A stretch of DNA of 44,504 nt from Pseudomonas lopnurensis (GCF_015070855.1 NZ_JADDIX010000027.1:1-44504); one strand, 5' to 3'; positions 1-8,751 are shown, counted from the stretch's first letter. The notes: generated by a model not told the origin, from the letters alone. A program made the numbers and translations.

Positions 1-1641
1 GCCCTGGCTGGCCGAGTTGTCGAGGGTGCCGGTGATGGAGCCGGTCGCGGGATCGAAGTTCAGCCCCGGCGGCAGGCCGGCAATGCTGTAGCTCAGCGTG
101 TCGCCGTCCACGTCGCTGAACAGGTTGGGCAGATCGAGCGTCACCGCGGTGACGTCGTCCGCGTCCAGGTTGGTCTGGTCCAACGGACTGGCGGGCGCGG
201 GTGCCACCGGCGCGTCGTTGACCGGCGTGACCACGATGGCCAGCTCGGCGGTGTCGGTGCCGCCTTCGCCGTCGGAAATCGTGTAGGTCACGCTCGGCAC
301 CGTGCCGTTCCAGTCCGGCGCCGGGGTGAAGGTGTAGCTGCCGTTCGCGTTGAGCTGCAGGTCGCCCACGCCGGGGATGTTGGCGATCTGCCCGGCGCTG
401 TACAGCGTGCCGTCGCCCGTCACCACGAACTGCACGACGCTCAGGTCGTCGCCGTCCGGGTCGCTGTCGTTACCCAGCACGTTGCCGTCGACCGGGATGT
501 CCTCGGCGGTGCTGGCGCTGTCGTCGCTGGCCACCGGCGGCGGGTTGCCCACCGTCCAGGTAAAGCTCTGCGAAGTGCTGTTGCCAGCGGCGTCGGTGGC
601 GGTGACGGTGACCTGGTACTGGCCACCCGTTCCGCCCTGGCTGGCCGAGTTGTCGAGGGTGCCGGTGATGGAGCCGGTCGCCGGGTCGAGACTCAGACCG
701 TCCGGCAGACCGTCGGCGCTGAAGGTCAGTTGGCTGGCATCGGAGAAGTAGGCGCTCAGATCCAGGCTGACCGGGTCCGCGTCGAGGTCGTTGCGGTCAG
801 CGATCTGCAGCGTGTCGGGCGGCAGGTTGTCGACAGGCTTGTCATCGTTGGCGCTGCCGCTAGCCCCGGAAGGCGTGGTGACCGTGGCCTCGACGACCAC
901 CTGGCTCTGTCCCGGCGAGACCGGCACTTCGACCGGAACGCCGTTCACCAGGTCCTGCGCGGTGACCGGGCGGTTGAGCAGTTCGTTGCCGTTGCCGTCC
1001 CGGACCACCAGGATGTCGCCCTCACGCACCTTGTCGTCCAGCATGATCAGGGCGGGAACGGTGCCGTCAGGGCCAATTTCCTCGGCGCTGTACAGGCCGT
1101 CCGAACCGGCACCCTGCAGCTCGATGGCGAGGCCCGGATTACGTGCCGCCGGACCGTGTTCGTGGCGGTCGCCTCCACGATGTTCGCGCCATTCGTCCGG
1201 TTCGAAGGCGCGGTCGGGCAGGCTCATGCCCAGCGGCCGCAACAGCTCCTGGATGCGCGCGACGGTCAGCGGGGTGATGCCGTCGGCTTCGATGATTTCG
1301 GCGATGCGCACCAGTTGCACGAAGTTATGCCCCTCGGGAACGGGGCCATCATCCTGGGCGGATCTGGCCTGGGCGCCGGGCTGCACCGGAGCCGCTGGCT
1401 GCATGGCAAGCTCTTGGACCGAAGCTTCGGGCACGACGGTCGTCAGGGGTATGCTCTGCTCGCCGACGAGGCTCAGGATGCGGTTGTCGCCGAAATCGAG
1501 GTCCAGCCGGGCACCAGGAGCGGTGACCAGCATCTCGTCGCCCCGCAGGCGATCGCCGACCCGCAGTTCGCGGCGCATGCCATCGGCCGCCTGGGCCCAG
1601 GCCTGACCAACAAGGGATACAACGGTTGCCGGACTATTCAT
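1..1641 (-). CDS. Large LapA/BapA-type repeat adhesin, N-terminal part only
   Basis: Secreted giant adhesin for surface attachment and biofilm, inferred from its own sequence and the type I exporter genes directly upstream. The gene is open to the left edge, so about 547 residues are visible and the C-terminal secretion signal lies outside. No Sec signal is present. Residues 1-60 (MNSPATVVSLVGQAW...) resemble the N-terminal retention module of LapA-like proteins. An Ala-Ala pair in a PAAP context at residues 82-85 could be a LapG-type cleavage site, but it is not the usual TAAG/PAAG. From about residue 270 come Ig/cadherin-like domains (GLPDGLSLDPATGSITGTL; EDIPVDGNVLGNDSDPDGDD). The repeat period is 633 bp (211 residues); positions 1-47 and 634-680 are identical. 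Start 1641 is chosen because GAGG lies at the right spacing; in-frame ATGs at 1662 and further upstream lack a good ribosome-binding site. Confidence 0.85.
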   Translation of the reverse strand, partial: MNSPATVVSLVGQAWAQAADGMRRELRVGDRLRGDEMLVTAPGARLDLDFGDNRILSLVGEQSIPLTTVVPEASVQELAMQPAAPVQPGAQARSAQDDGPVPEGHNFVQLVRIAEIIEADGITPLTVARIQELLRPLGMSLPDRAFEPDEWREHRGGDRHEHGPAARNPGLAIELQGAGSDGLYSAEEIGPDGTVPALIMLDDKVREGDILVVRDGNGNELLNRPVTAQDLVNGVPVEVPVSPGQSQVVVEATVTTPSGASGSANDDKPVDNLPPDTLQIADRNDLDADPVSLDLSAYFSDASQLTFSADGLPDGLSLDPATGSITGTLDNSASQGGTGGQYQVTVTATDAAGNSTSQSFTWTVGNPPPVASDDSASTAEDIPVDGNVLGNDSDPDGDDLSVVQFVVTGDGTLYSAGQIANIPGVGDLQLNANGSYTFTPAPDWNGTVPSVTYTISDGEGGTDTAELAIVVTPVNDAPVAPAPASPLDQTNLDADDVTAVTLDLPNLFSDVDGDTLSYSIAGLPPGLNFDPATGSITGTLDNSASQG

Positions 1642-1699
1642 ATCGACCTCATTCGTTTCCATGTCGATGGACGCGGCGTCCATCGACGCCACTGATTTG

Positions 1700-3151
1700 T
1701 CAACGCTCGCTCAGGGCATTGCCCTTGGCGCGCAGGATGGGTTTGAGCAGGTAAGCCAGAATGGTTTTCTTGCCGGTCATGACGTCCAGTTGCGCGGTCA
1801 TGCCGGGGATCACGGCGAACTGCGTGGCGAACGCCGAATCGGAGCTCATCGCCCGAACCAGGTAGTAAGTGTTGTCGCGCTCGTCGGTGATGGTGTCGGC
1901 GCTGATGTGCTGGAGCGTCGCCGGCATGCCGCCGTAGATGGAGAAGTCGTAGGCATGCAGCTTGATGGTGGCGGGCAGCCCCGGGCGCAGGAACGCGATG
2001 TCCTTGGGCGATATCTTCGCTTCGACCAGCAGGCGGTCGTCGGCGGGGACGATTTCCATCACCGCGTGCCCCGGCTGCACCACCCCACCGATGGTGTTGT
2101 AGAGCACACGCTGAACGGTGCCCTTGACCGGCGAGCGAATCTCCGAGAACTTGACCCGGTCCGCCAGGCCGTCGACGTTCTTGCCCAGACTGTTGAGCTG
2201 AGAGGAGGCCTCGCTCAGTTCGGCGTGCCACTGGTTGCGCATGCTGTGCGCCACTTCCGCGATCCGCCCCTCGGCCTCCTGGATGCCAGCCTCGATCTGG
2301 CGGACCTTGGCCGTGGCCTGGCGGCGTTCGCCGTCGGCATTGGCCTGGTCGCGCTCCAGACGCAGGATGTCCATTTCCGACACCGCGCCGGATCTGAGCA
2401 GTGGCCGGGTGACACTCAGCTCGCGGGTCGACATCTGGTAGGCCTGTTGCGCCGTGCGCAGCCGCGCCTGGGCCTCCTCCAGCTCCCGCTGGCGTTGGCT
2501 GCGCTGCTCGCGCGCGATGAACAGGCGCTGGTTCAGTTCCTTGAGGCTTTCCTGGTAGTAGTCCTGTTCCTGGGCGACCACCCGTGTTTGATCGGGAGAA
2601 AGCGTCTGGCCGACCTGCGGCTCGTAGGGCTTCTCCTCGATAAGCGCGTTCAACCGTTCGACCTTGGCGCGCAAGGCGAAGACCCGGACACTGCTTTCCT
2701 GGAAGCTGGCGACGAAACGGGTGGGATCGATACGCACCAGCAGGTCGCCCTTGTCGACCGCATCGCCTTCGCGGACGAAGACCTCCTCGACCACGCCACC
2801 ATCCACGGACTGGACGATCTGCAACTGCCGTGAAGGAATGATCTTGCCTTCACCACGAGTCACTTCATCGACGCTGGCGAAGGCGGCCCAGACCAGCAGG
2901 GCCAGGAAGGTCAGCACGATTCCGTAGAGCAGGCCGCGGGCCCGCAGGATGCGCTGGTTCTCGAGCGCCTGCTCGGCATCTCTGCGCCAGTCCGGCGAGC
3001 CGTTGCCAAAAGCCGCGAAGAACGGCCCGAACAGGCGGTCGATGCCTTGTCGCCCGTGCACACCGACGGCCGCCAGCAAGCGCAGGCGCTCGAAAGCCTG
3101 GCGCTCGACCTGTTGCCGCTCGGCCTGCTGGACGATATCCCCTTCGCTCAT
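1700..3151 (-). CDS. lapC: Type I secretion membrane fusion protein (HlyD/LapC family)
   Basis: Periplasmic adaptor that links the inner-membrane ABC exporter to the TolC-like outer-membrane channel during adhesin export. The 483-residue product has a cytoplasmic N-terminus of about 75 residues and one membrane segment near 76-94 (LLYGIVLTFLALLVWAAF). A lipoyl/barrel-sandwich half follows (GEGKIIPSRQLQIVQSVDGG; FVREGDAVDKGDLLVRIDP). A long alpha-helical coiled-coil hairpin spans about 150-330, then the second barrel half (RSPVKGTVQRVL) and the HlyD C-terminal region. It starts inside the exporter gene through an ATGA overlap at 3148-3151, which implies translational coupling, and ends 58 bp before the adhesin start. 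Length and architecture fit HlyD/LapC. The symbol is by analogy with the Pseudomonas Lap system. Confidence 0.9.
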   Translation of the reverse strand: MSEGDIVQQAERQQVERQAFERLRLLAAVGVHGRQGIDRLFGPFFAAFGNGSPDWRRDAEQALENQRILRARGLLYGIVLTFLALLVWAAFASVDEVTRGEGKIIPSRQLQIVQSVDGGVVEEVFVREGDAVDKGDLLVRIDPTRFVASFQESSVRVFALRAKVERLNALIEEKPYEPQVGQTLSPDQTRVVAQEQDYYQESLKELNQRLFIAREQRSQRQRELEEAQARLRTAQQAYQMSTRELSVTRPLLRSGAVSEMDILRLERDQANADGERRQATAKVRQIEAGIQEAEGRIAEVAHSMRNQWHAELSEASSQLNSLGKNVDGLADRVKFSEIRSPVKGTVQRVLYNTIGGVVQPGHAVMEIVPADDRLLVEAKISPKDIAFLRPGLPATIKLHAYDFSIYGGMPATLQHISADTITDERDNTYYLVRAMSSDSAFATQFAVIPGMTAQLDVMTGKKTILAYLLKPILRAKGNALSER

Positions 3152-5280
3152 CCGGCCGCCCTCTTGATGCTGCCCCGCTCCAAGGCCTGCAGGACGGCCT
3201 GCTTGGGCCCGTCGGCAATGACCCGTCCTGCATCGAGGACGATCAGGCGATCGACCATGTCGAGCAGGCTGGTGCGATGGGTGATCAGCAGCAGGGTCTT
3301 GCCCTGGCTGAACTGCCCCAGCGCCTGGCTGACGTGGTTCTCCATGACGCTGTCCATGGCACTGGTCGGCTCGTCCAGCAGCAGGATGCTGCTGTCCGCC
3401 ATCACCGCACGCGCCACGGCTATGGCCTGGCGCTGACCACCCGACAGGCGGCGTCCGCCCTCGCCCACTGGCATCGAGAGACCATCGGCGTGAGAACCGA
3501 CCAGGGACTTCAGGCCGGAAACCTGAAGGGCTTCCAGCAGCCTGTCGCGATGGGGATTCTCGATACCCAGGGTGATGTTGTCGTACACGCTGCCAGCGAG
3601 CAGCTGGATGTCCTGCGGGACATAACCAGTACTGCGGCGCAGCTCGGCGACATCGAACTGCTCGATATGTACGCCGTCGATGAAGATGCTCCCGGAAGTT
3701 GGCCGGTACAGGCCGAGAATGAGCTTCTCCAGGGTGCTCTTGCCAGAGCCGACGCAGCCCAGGATACCGACCCGCTCGCCAGCGCGGATGTGCAGCGATA
3801 GGTCGCGCAAAGCCGGCCGTTGTTCGTTGGGGTAGCTGAAACCGACATTGCGCAGCTCGATCTCGCCACGCAGCCTGGGATGGCCGATCGGCAGCTTGCC
3901 GGGCGCTCGCTCCTGCTCGTGGACCATGATCTGCTCGAGCGCGCCCAGGGCGGTGACCGCCTGGTAGTACTGGGTCAGCAGCGAGGCGGTCTGGGCAACC
4001 GGAGCCATGGCCCGCGACGACAGCATGTAGGCGGCGATCAGCGCGCCCTGGCTCATCTGACCGTCGATCACCAGATAGACCCCGACGATCATCATGCTCA
4101 CCGCCACCACCTGCTGCACCCAGGCGGCGCCCGAGCCGACGGAGGTGCCGAGCAGGCGCAGCTTGCCCGAGCAGCCGGACAGGAACTGGGTGGCCTGCTC
4201 CCAGGCGGTCTGCATACGACCGGTGGCGTTGAAGCACTTCAGCGTCTGCGCTGCGCCGAGGCTTTCGATCAGGCCGGCGCTGCGCTGGGCACTGGCCTGG
4301 CTGGAGACCTCCGACAGTTGCTGCATTTTGCTCTGGATCGATAGCGCATAGAAGATCACCAGCAAGGTCCCGAGCAGAATCGGGATCGCCATGTAACCGG
4401 AAATGATCGCGATGATCAGGATAAATAGCAGGAAAAACGGCAAGTCGATCAGCGCAGTGACAATCATCGAGCCGATGAAGGCGCGCACCGACTCGAAGGC
4501 CTGCACGCTGGAGGCGAACGAGCCGATCGATTGCGGGCTGTGCTCCAGGCGCATGCCCAGAATGCGCTCCATGATCCGCGCCGACAGGGTGACATCGGCG
4601 CGCTGCGCCGCCAATTCGACGAACCAGCTGCGCAACATGCGCAAGACCAGGTCCGCGCAGATAATGATCAGCACGCCGACAGCCAGCACCCACAGGGTAT
4701 CGGTGGCGTGGTTCGGCACCACCCGGTCGTAGACGTTCATCACGAACAGCGGCATGGCCAAGGCGAACAGATTGATGAAGAAGGCTGCCACCAGCACATC
4801 GCGATAGACCCGCCGGTTGGCCTTGATCACGCTCCAGAACCAGTGCCCTCGCAAAAGCTCGGGCGCGTCCTGCCGCCCCTGGCTGTCCAATTGGAAGTCA
4901 CGCCGGCAATAGATGACCAGTCCCGAATAGCTATCGAGAAAATCGCTCTGCGGCAGATCCATGGGCTGCATATCGAGTTCCGGCAGGCGCACCCGCATCT
5001 GCTGGTTCGCCGGGTCGACACTCTCCAGCAGGCAGGCCCGATTGCCTTCGAGCAGCACGATGCACGGCAAGAGCAACGCGTTGATGCGCGCCAACGGCTG
5101 GCGGACCAGGTTGGCGGACATTCCCAGACGCTTGGCCGCCCTGGGGAAGACGGACGGCGGCAGGCGACCCGACACCAGTGGCAGACCATCGGTGAGCGCG
5201 TCACGACTGGTCGCCATGCCATGGGCACTGGCCAGCCAGAGCAGGCAGGCACTCAAGGGATCATCGGGCAAGGTTTCCAT
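3148..5280 (-). CDS. lapB: Type I secretion ABC exporter, LapB-like, with degenerate C39 domain
   Basis: Inner-membrane ATPase/permease that powers one-step export of the adjacent adhesin. The 710-residue product has three parts: an N-terminal C39-peptidase-like domain (about 1-130), a six-helix ABC transmembrane domain (about 155-440) and a nucleotide-binding domain (about 470-700). The Walker A is GCVGSGKST near 505-513, the signature is LSGGQRQ near 612, the Walker B is SILLLDEPTS and the switch histidine lies in LLITHRTS. The N-terminal domain reads CLLWLASAHG where a true C39 peptidase has a catalytic cysteine context, so it is probably non-cleaving, as in LapB and HlyB; this is family knowledge applied here. 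The second Walker A residue is Cys where Arg is common. The gene overlaps lapC by 4 bp and follows the outer-membrane gene by 54 bp. Confidence 0.92.
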   Translation of the reverse strand: METLPDDPLSACLLWLASAHGMATSRDALTDGLPLVSGRLPPSVFPRAAKRLGMSANLVRQPLARINALLLPCIVLLEGNRACLLESVDPANQQMRVRLPELDMQPMDLPQSDFLDSYSGLVIYCRRDFQLDSQGRQDAPELLRGHWFWSVIKANRRVYRDVLVAAFFINLFALAMPLFVMNVYDRVVPNHATDTLWVLAVGVLIIICADLVLRMLRSWFVELAAQRADVTLSARIMERILGMRLEHSPQSIGSFASSVQAFESVRAFIGSMIVTALIDLPFFLLFILIIAIISGYMAIPILLGTLLVIFYALSIQSKMQQLSEVSSQASAQRSAGLIESLGAAQTLKCFNATGRMQTAWEQATQFLSGCSGKLRLLGTSVGSGAAWVQQVVAVSMMIVGVYLVIDGQMSQGALIAAYMLSSRAMAPVAQTASLLTQYYQAVTALGALEQIMVHEQERAPGKLPIGHPRLRGEIELRNVGFSYPNEQRPALRDLSLHIRAGERVGILGCVGSGKSTLEKLILGLYRPTSGSIFIDGVHIEQFDVAELRRSTGYVPQDIQLLAGSVYDNITLGIENPHRDRLLEALQVSGLKSLVGSHADGLSMPVGEGGRRLSGGQRQAIAVARAVMADSSILLLDEPTSAMDSVMENHVSQALGQFSQGKTLLLITHRTSLLDMVDRLIVLDAGRVIADGPKQAVLQALERGSIKRAAG

Positions 5281-5307
5281 GACACGACTCTGGCGATAGA
5301 CGATTGA

Positions 5308-5328
5308 AGGGCCCGCCAGGCGGGCCCT
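5308..5328 (-). terminator. Strong GC hairpin between the outer-membrane gene and the exporter gene
   Basis: A perfect 10-bp inverted repeat (AGGGCCCGCC / GGCGGGCCCT) with a single-base loop lies 6 bp past the TAA of the TolC-OmpA gene and 27 bp before the exporter start. There is no T-run. It could be a partial terminator or an mRNA processing or stability stem that adjusts the ratio of channel to exporter. Function is inferred. Confidence 0.45.
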
Positions 5329-5334
5329 GTCCCA

Positions 5335-7161
5335 TTACTCGGCGCGCCGTATCTGCATTTCGACCCGGCGGTTGTCCGCACGGCCCTGAGGCGTGTCGTT
5401 GCTGGCGATCGGCTGCTCGGCGCCGACGCCCGAGACGGCGATGATGCCCCGTGCCACCCCGTTGCCGACCAGGAAGTCGCGCACCGCCTCGGCCCTGGCC
5501 AGGGACAGCTCGCGATTGAGGGCCGCGCTACCGGTGCTGTCGGTGTGACCGACGATGCTGATCGCCTGCAGCTCGCCGCCCTGCTCGCGCAATTGGTCGA
5601 CGAGGGCTTTCAGGCGGGCCACCGAGCCTGCCTTGATGACCGCGCTACCGCTGTCGAACAGGGCATCGCCGCTCAGCTCGACGGTTTGCGCCGGCTCGAT
5701 CGTCCGCAGGTAGTAATCGATGTTCAGTTGCGCATCGGCGACCGCCGCGCAGTAGCGGCTGGAAGCCGGGGCGATCTCGCCGTTGCGCAGGTCTTCCAGG
5801 GTCGGGATCTGCTCGCTGGACAGCGACAGGGTCTGCAGCAGTTGCCCCATGCTGTGCAGTGTCTGCATCTTGGCGATATGCAGGTCGTAACTACCGTTGA
5901 CGTAAGCACGCTCGGCCTGGAACGACTCGTTCTCGGAATCCAGCACGTCGAGGAGCGAGCGGCGGCCGATGTCGAACTGCTCGCGATAGGCGACCACGAC
6001 ATTGGCGGACGCATCGCGGTGCGTGGCCAGCGAGGCGCGCTTCTGGCTCTGGTTGAGCACGTCGGTATAGGCGATGGTGGCGGTCTGGCGCAGGTCCACG
6101 CAGGCCTTGTCGCGCAGGCTCTCGGCCTGGTTGATGCGGCGGTAGGCGGCCCGCTCGGCGGCTCGATCGCTGCCACCGCGGTACAGGTTGTAGCGGGCAC
6201 GGACCTCGACGACGTTCTCGCTCCCGTAGGAATCGGGGTCGATGCGGTTGTCGAAGCTGTTGTTGTTCTTGTAGATGCCCTGACGCAGACCCAGCTCGAA
6301 AGTCGGGTAGCGGTTGGCCTCGCTTTCCCGCAGCGCCGCCTCGGCTGCCCGGGTGTTCTCCAGTGCGGCGTAAAGAGCCGGGTTGTTGGCGTACCCGGTC
6401 TTCAGGACGCTTTCCAGGCTGGCGGGCAACTGCTCTGCCGGCACGTCGAAAGGCTCCATGCCATCCGCCGGGCTGCGGCCCGTGAGCCGCTGGAAACGGG
6501 CCGTGACGCTCTGAAGATTGGCGATCTCGGTCATCAGGTTGCTGCGCGCCAGCGAAAGACGACCCTCGATCTGCTGCAGATCGGCGCGGTTGCCGACGCC
6601 ACTGCCCGCACGCTCCTCGACATGCGCCTGCACTCGCAGATGGTTGGCGACATTCTGCTGCGCCAGCGCCACCAGTTCGCGATGACGCAGTACGTTCAGG
6701 TAGGCCTCGCTGGCCTCCAGCGCCTTGCTCTCGGCATCATCCAGCAGTTCGTAGTAGCGCACGCGGCTGGTGTGCTCGGCCCTGGCCAGGCGATTGCGGA
6801 CCCTGAAGCCGTCGAACAGCATCTGGGTCAGGGAGATTTCCGCATAGTTGCGCGAGTAGTCGCTACGATTGTCGAACTCCCGATTCCCCTGACCGATGGC
6901 CGTATTGATGTCCAGCGAAGGCAAGTAGCCGCCAAAGACTTCGCGGCTGTCCTCGGTGGAAGCATGGAAGGCTTCAAGCCGTGCCTGGATCTCCGGATTG
7001 CCGTCGAGCGTTTCCCGGACGACCGCCGGCAGGTTGTCGTTCTGGGGCACCGCAAGGGCTGCGAACGGGGTCATGCAGAAGAGGCCGAGCGCCACCAGCG
7101 AGGCGGCCTGGCATCCACTCGGGAGTCGAAAATCACTCAGCTTGCAAGAGGCAACGCGCAT
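5335..7161 (-). CDS. lapE: TolC-family outer-membrane secretion channel fused to an OmpA peptidoglycan-binding domain
   Basis: Outer-membrane exit duct for the adhesin system. The 608-residue product has a signal peptide (cleavage likely after AALA, near residue 38). A TolC/AggA-type outer-membrane-factor region follows at about 45-455, with two repeated coiled-coil halves (TQMLFDGFRVRNRLARAEHT; FDIGRRSLLDVLDSENESFQ). The C-terminus is an OmpA domain at about 490-605: FDSGSAVIKAG, then VGHTDSTGSAALN, then LSLARAEAVRDFLV and ADNRRVEM. The usual TolC partner is 430-480 residues and lacks this tail, so this is a genuine domain fusion in one uninterrupted frame. The start at 7161 has GGAG about 6 nt upstream; an in-frame ATG at 7173 is possible but has a weaker site. 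It is the first gene of the secretion operon. The symbol follows LapE/AggA by analogy. Confidence 0.88.
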   Translation of the reverse strand: MRVASCKLSDFRLPSGCQAASLVALGLFCMTPFAALAVPQNDNLPAVVRETLDGNPEIQARLEAFHASTEDSREVFGGYLPSLDINTAIGQGNREFDNRSDYSRNYAEISLTQMLFDGFRVRNRLARAEHTSRVRYYELLDDAESKALEASEAYLNVLRHRELVALAQQNVANHLRVQAHVEERAGSGVGNRADLQQIEGRLSLARSNLMTEIANLQSVTARFQRLTGRSPADGMEPFDVPAEQLPASLESVLKTGYANNPALYAALENTRAAEAALRESEANRYPTFELGLRQGIYKNNNSFDNRIDPDSYGSENVVEVRARYNLYRGGSDRAAERAAYRRINQAESLRDKACVDLRQTATIAYTDVLNQSQKRASLATHRDASANVVVAYREQFDIGRRSLLDVLDSENESFQAERAYVNGSYDLHIAKMQTLHSMGQLLQTLSLSSEQIPTLEDLRNGEIAPASSRYCAAVADAQLNIDYYLRTIEPAQTVELSGDALFDSGSAVIKAGSVARLKALVDQLREQGGELQAISIVGHTDSTGSAALNRELSLARAEAVRDFLVGNGVARGIIAVSGVGAEQPIASNDTPQGRADNRRVEMQIRRAE

Positions 7162-7965
7162 AGGGGTCTCCATACGACCTAGGGCTCAATATCGTGTTTC
7201 GGCGGAATCGGAATTCAGCGGTGGCATTCGCCGGTGTGGAATACCGCCTTGCCAGGAGCAGCCGACGGCAGCGGGCATCGCGGATGCGGCATGTGTCGTG
7301 CGGTCTTGCCAGGAGCCAGGCGATGGCGCCGGCCGGGAAATCCTTCGCCCATCGCTGGAACCTCAGGAAAACCCCTGACGCTTCCTGTACGGCTGGCGAT
7401 GGAAACCGCGTCCCCATTCGGAAGCCGGGCCGACTCTCCGGACGCGAACGATCGTTCGGCTCGTCCGGCAGTTCGAACCGCTCCGCTTCTTTCCAAGGGA
7501 CTTGCCATCATCGGGCCACTGGCACGAACGCTGCGGAAGTTCGGTCATATGGGATCCACCGACAAGACGTCGGCGCCCAAAACAGCGTTGCATGGATGTG
7601 CCTGGATTTACCCGCCAGCAAAGATCCGAAGGAGACGCGGACAACCGGTATACGACCCGAAAGCCGCATGGCACTTGGCCACCAGCCGGATCTTCGGTCC
7701 GGGTGGAGGCTTTGTCTGCTGGCACAGACAAGACCTTCGGGAAAATGCAATGCAGCCGCTGGGCGCGCAAAGTAATGCCGCTTTCCCTGCCCAGAAGAGT
7801 GCATCGGGCAGTTGGCATTGAGTTCGGAACCCGCTTCGGAGAGTCAGGAAAGAATGGAGCCGTCATGAGTGAACGTGACGGCACTGCTCTCGCTCGGCGC
7901 CGGACCCGACGAAGAATCAGCCTGTGCGGATTGCCGCGTAACGGCACCAAGACGATGTCGGCAGG
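7162..7965. other. 804-bp gene-free region upstream of the adhesin secretion operon
   Basis: No frame here has convincing codon use, start context or a recognisable product; the several overlapping open frames on both strands look like chance. The region sits between the start of the secretion operon and the stop of the response-regulator gene, so it probably holds the promoter and long leader of the operon. The one strong structural signal is a palindrome at 7438-7468, reported separately. I could not assign a promoter with confidence. Confidence 0.5.
7438..7468. promoter_or_regulatory. Long perfect-core palindrome upstream of the secretion operon
   Basis: A 14-bp perfect palindrome, CGAACGATCGTTCG (7445-7458), is nested inside 7-bp arms CCGGACG (7438-7444) and CGTCCGG (7462-7468). 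It lies about 280 bp upstream of the TolC-OmpA start in otherwise gene-free DNA. It could be an operator for a dimeric regulator or an RNA hairpin in a long leader. No regulator is identified from sequence alone. Confidence 0.4.
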
Positions 7966-8751
7966 TCATTCCGCAGAGGTCGTCTGGATCTCCTGCATCT
8001 GATGGCGGAACTGGGTGGGTGTTATCCCCAACCGTTCGCGAAAGGCCGTACTGAAGTTGCACGCGCTGCTGAAGCCGACGAGATCGGCCACATCCTGAAC
8101 ACTCAATCGACTGTCGGCGAGCAGCTCCTGACTGCGACGCAGGCGTGCCTCGCGAATGTAGGCGAATACCGTCAAGCCCAGATGCTTGCGAAAGAGCGCC
8201 GACAAGCGCTTGTCGTAGGTACCCACCTTGCGGGCAATCCCGGACAAGTTAGGAAGTCCGCCGAGATGCTGCTCGATGTAGCGTAGCGCCGCACGCAGCA
8301 TGATCTGCTCGTCATCCAGAAGCAGAGCGGATGCTTCCTCGGCAGGCTGGCCGCCATTGTGGTTCGCCAGTTTCAGATGGATGCGGATACGCGCCAGCAC
8401 CTCCTCCGGCTCGAATGGCTTGAGGACATAGTCGACGCCACCGAGACTGAGACCTTCCAGACGCTCTTCCAGCGAACCTGCCGATGTCAGGAAGATCACC
8501 GGAATACGGCATGTGGAAGGTGCTTCACGCAGAAGCCGGCAGAGCGTGAAACCATCCATCTGCGGCATGCACACGTCCAGCAGAATCAGATCGGGGCGCA
8601 ACGCCAAGGCGCGCTGGTAACCCTGATAGCCGTCCCTGGCGACAGAAAGACGCCAAGGCTGCGCGCGCAGCAGCACAAGCAAGGCTTTCATATCTTCTGG
8701 CATGTCATCGATCACCAAAACGTGTGGTGTGCGATTAAGCCACTCGCTCAT
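7966..8751 (-). CDS. Response regulator with AraC-type DNA-binding output
   Basis: Cytoplasmic two-component transcription factor of 261 residues. The receiver domain (about 8-130) has the acidic pair Asp15-Asp16, the phosphoacceptor Asp59 in LILLDVCMPQMDG, Thr89 in VIFLTSAG and Lys111 in VLKPFEP, so it should be phosphorylatable. A linker leads to an AraC-family double helix-turn-helix (about 160-255), ending in the typical DLVGFSSACNFSTAFRERLG and TPTQFR. The ATG has a good purine-rich site (GGGGAGTAG). No histidine kinase gene is adjacent, so the partner is unknown. It is transcribed toward the adhesin secretion operon and is divergent from a LysR gene, which makes control of the secretion operon plausible but unproven. 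Confidence 0.88.
   Translation of the reverse strand: MSEWLNRTPHVLVIDDMPEDMKALLVLLRAQPWRLSVARDGYQGYQRALALRPDLILLDVCMPQMDGFTLCRLLREAPSTCRIPVIFLTSAGSLEERLEGLSLGGVDYVLKPFEPEEVLARIRIHLKLANHNGGQPAEEASALLLDDEQIMLRAALRYIEQHLGGLPNLSGIARKVGTYDKRLSALFRKHLGLTVFAYIREARLRRSQELLADSRLSVQDVADLVGFSSACNFSTAFRERLGITPTQFRHQMQEIQTTSAE

Noticed and set aside
1662..1662. ATG at 1662 as adhesin start
   Set aside because: No ribosome-binding site precedes it, while the in-frame ATG at 1641 has GAGG at the right distance.
1661..2833. Long plus-strand open frame across the adaptor gene
   Set aside because: It is the complement of the real lapC gene, lacks a start site and a family, and is explained by high GC codon bias.
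1700..4693. A 997-residue frame covering lapC and the complement-frame of lapB
   Set aside because: Only the last 483 residues are protein-like (HlyD family); the first half is the ABC gene read in the wrong frame.
5545..7182. 545-residue plus-strand frame opposite the TolC-OmpA gene
   Set aside because: No protein features, wholly antisense to a clear gene.
7194..7950. Several 100-200 residue frames on both strands in the gene-free region
   Set aside because: Low-complexity arginine/serine-rich translations, no ribosome-binding sites, mutual overlap.
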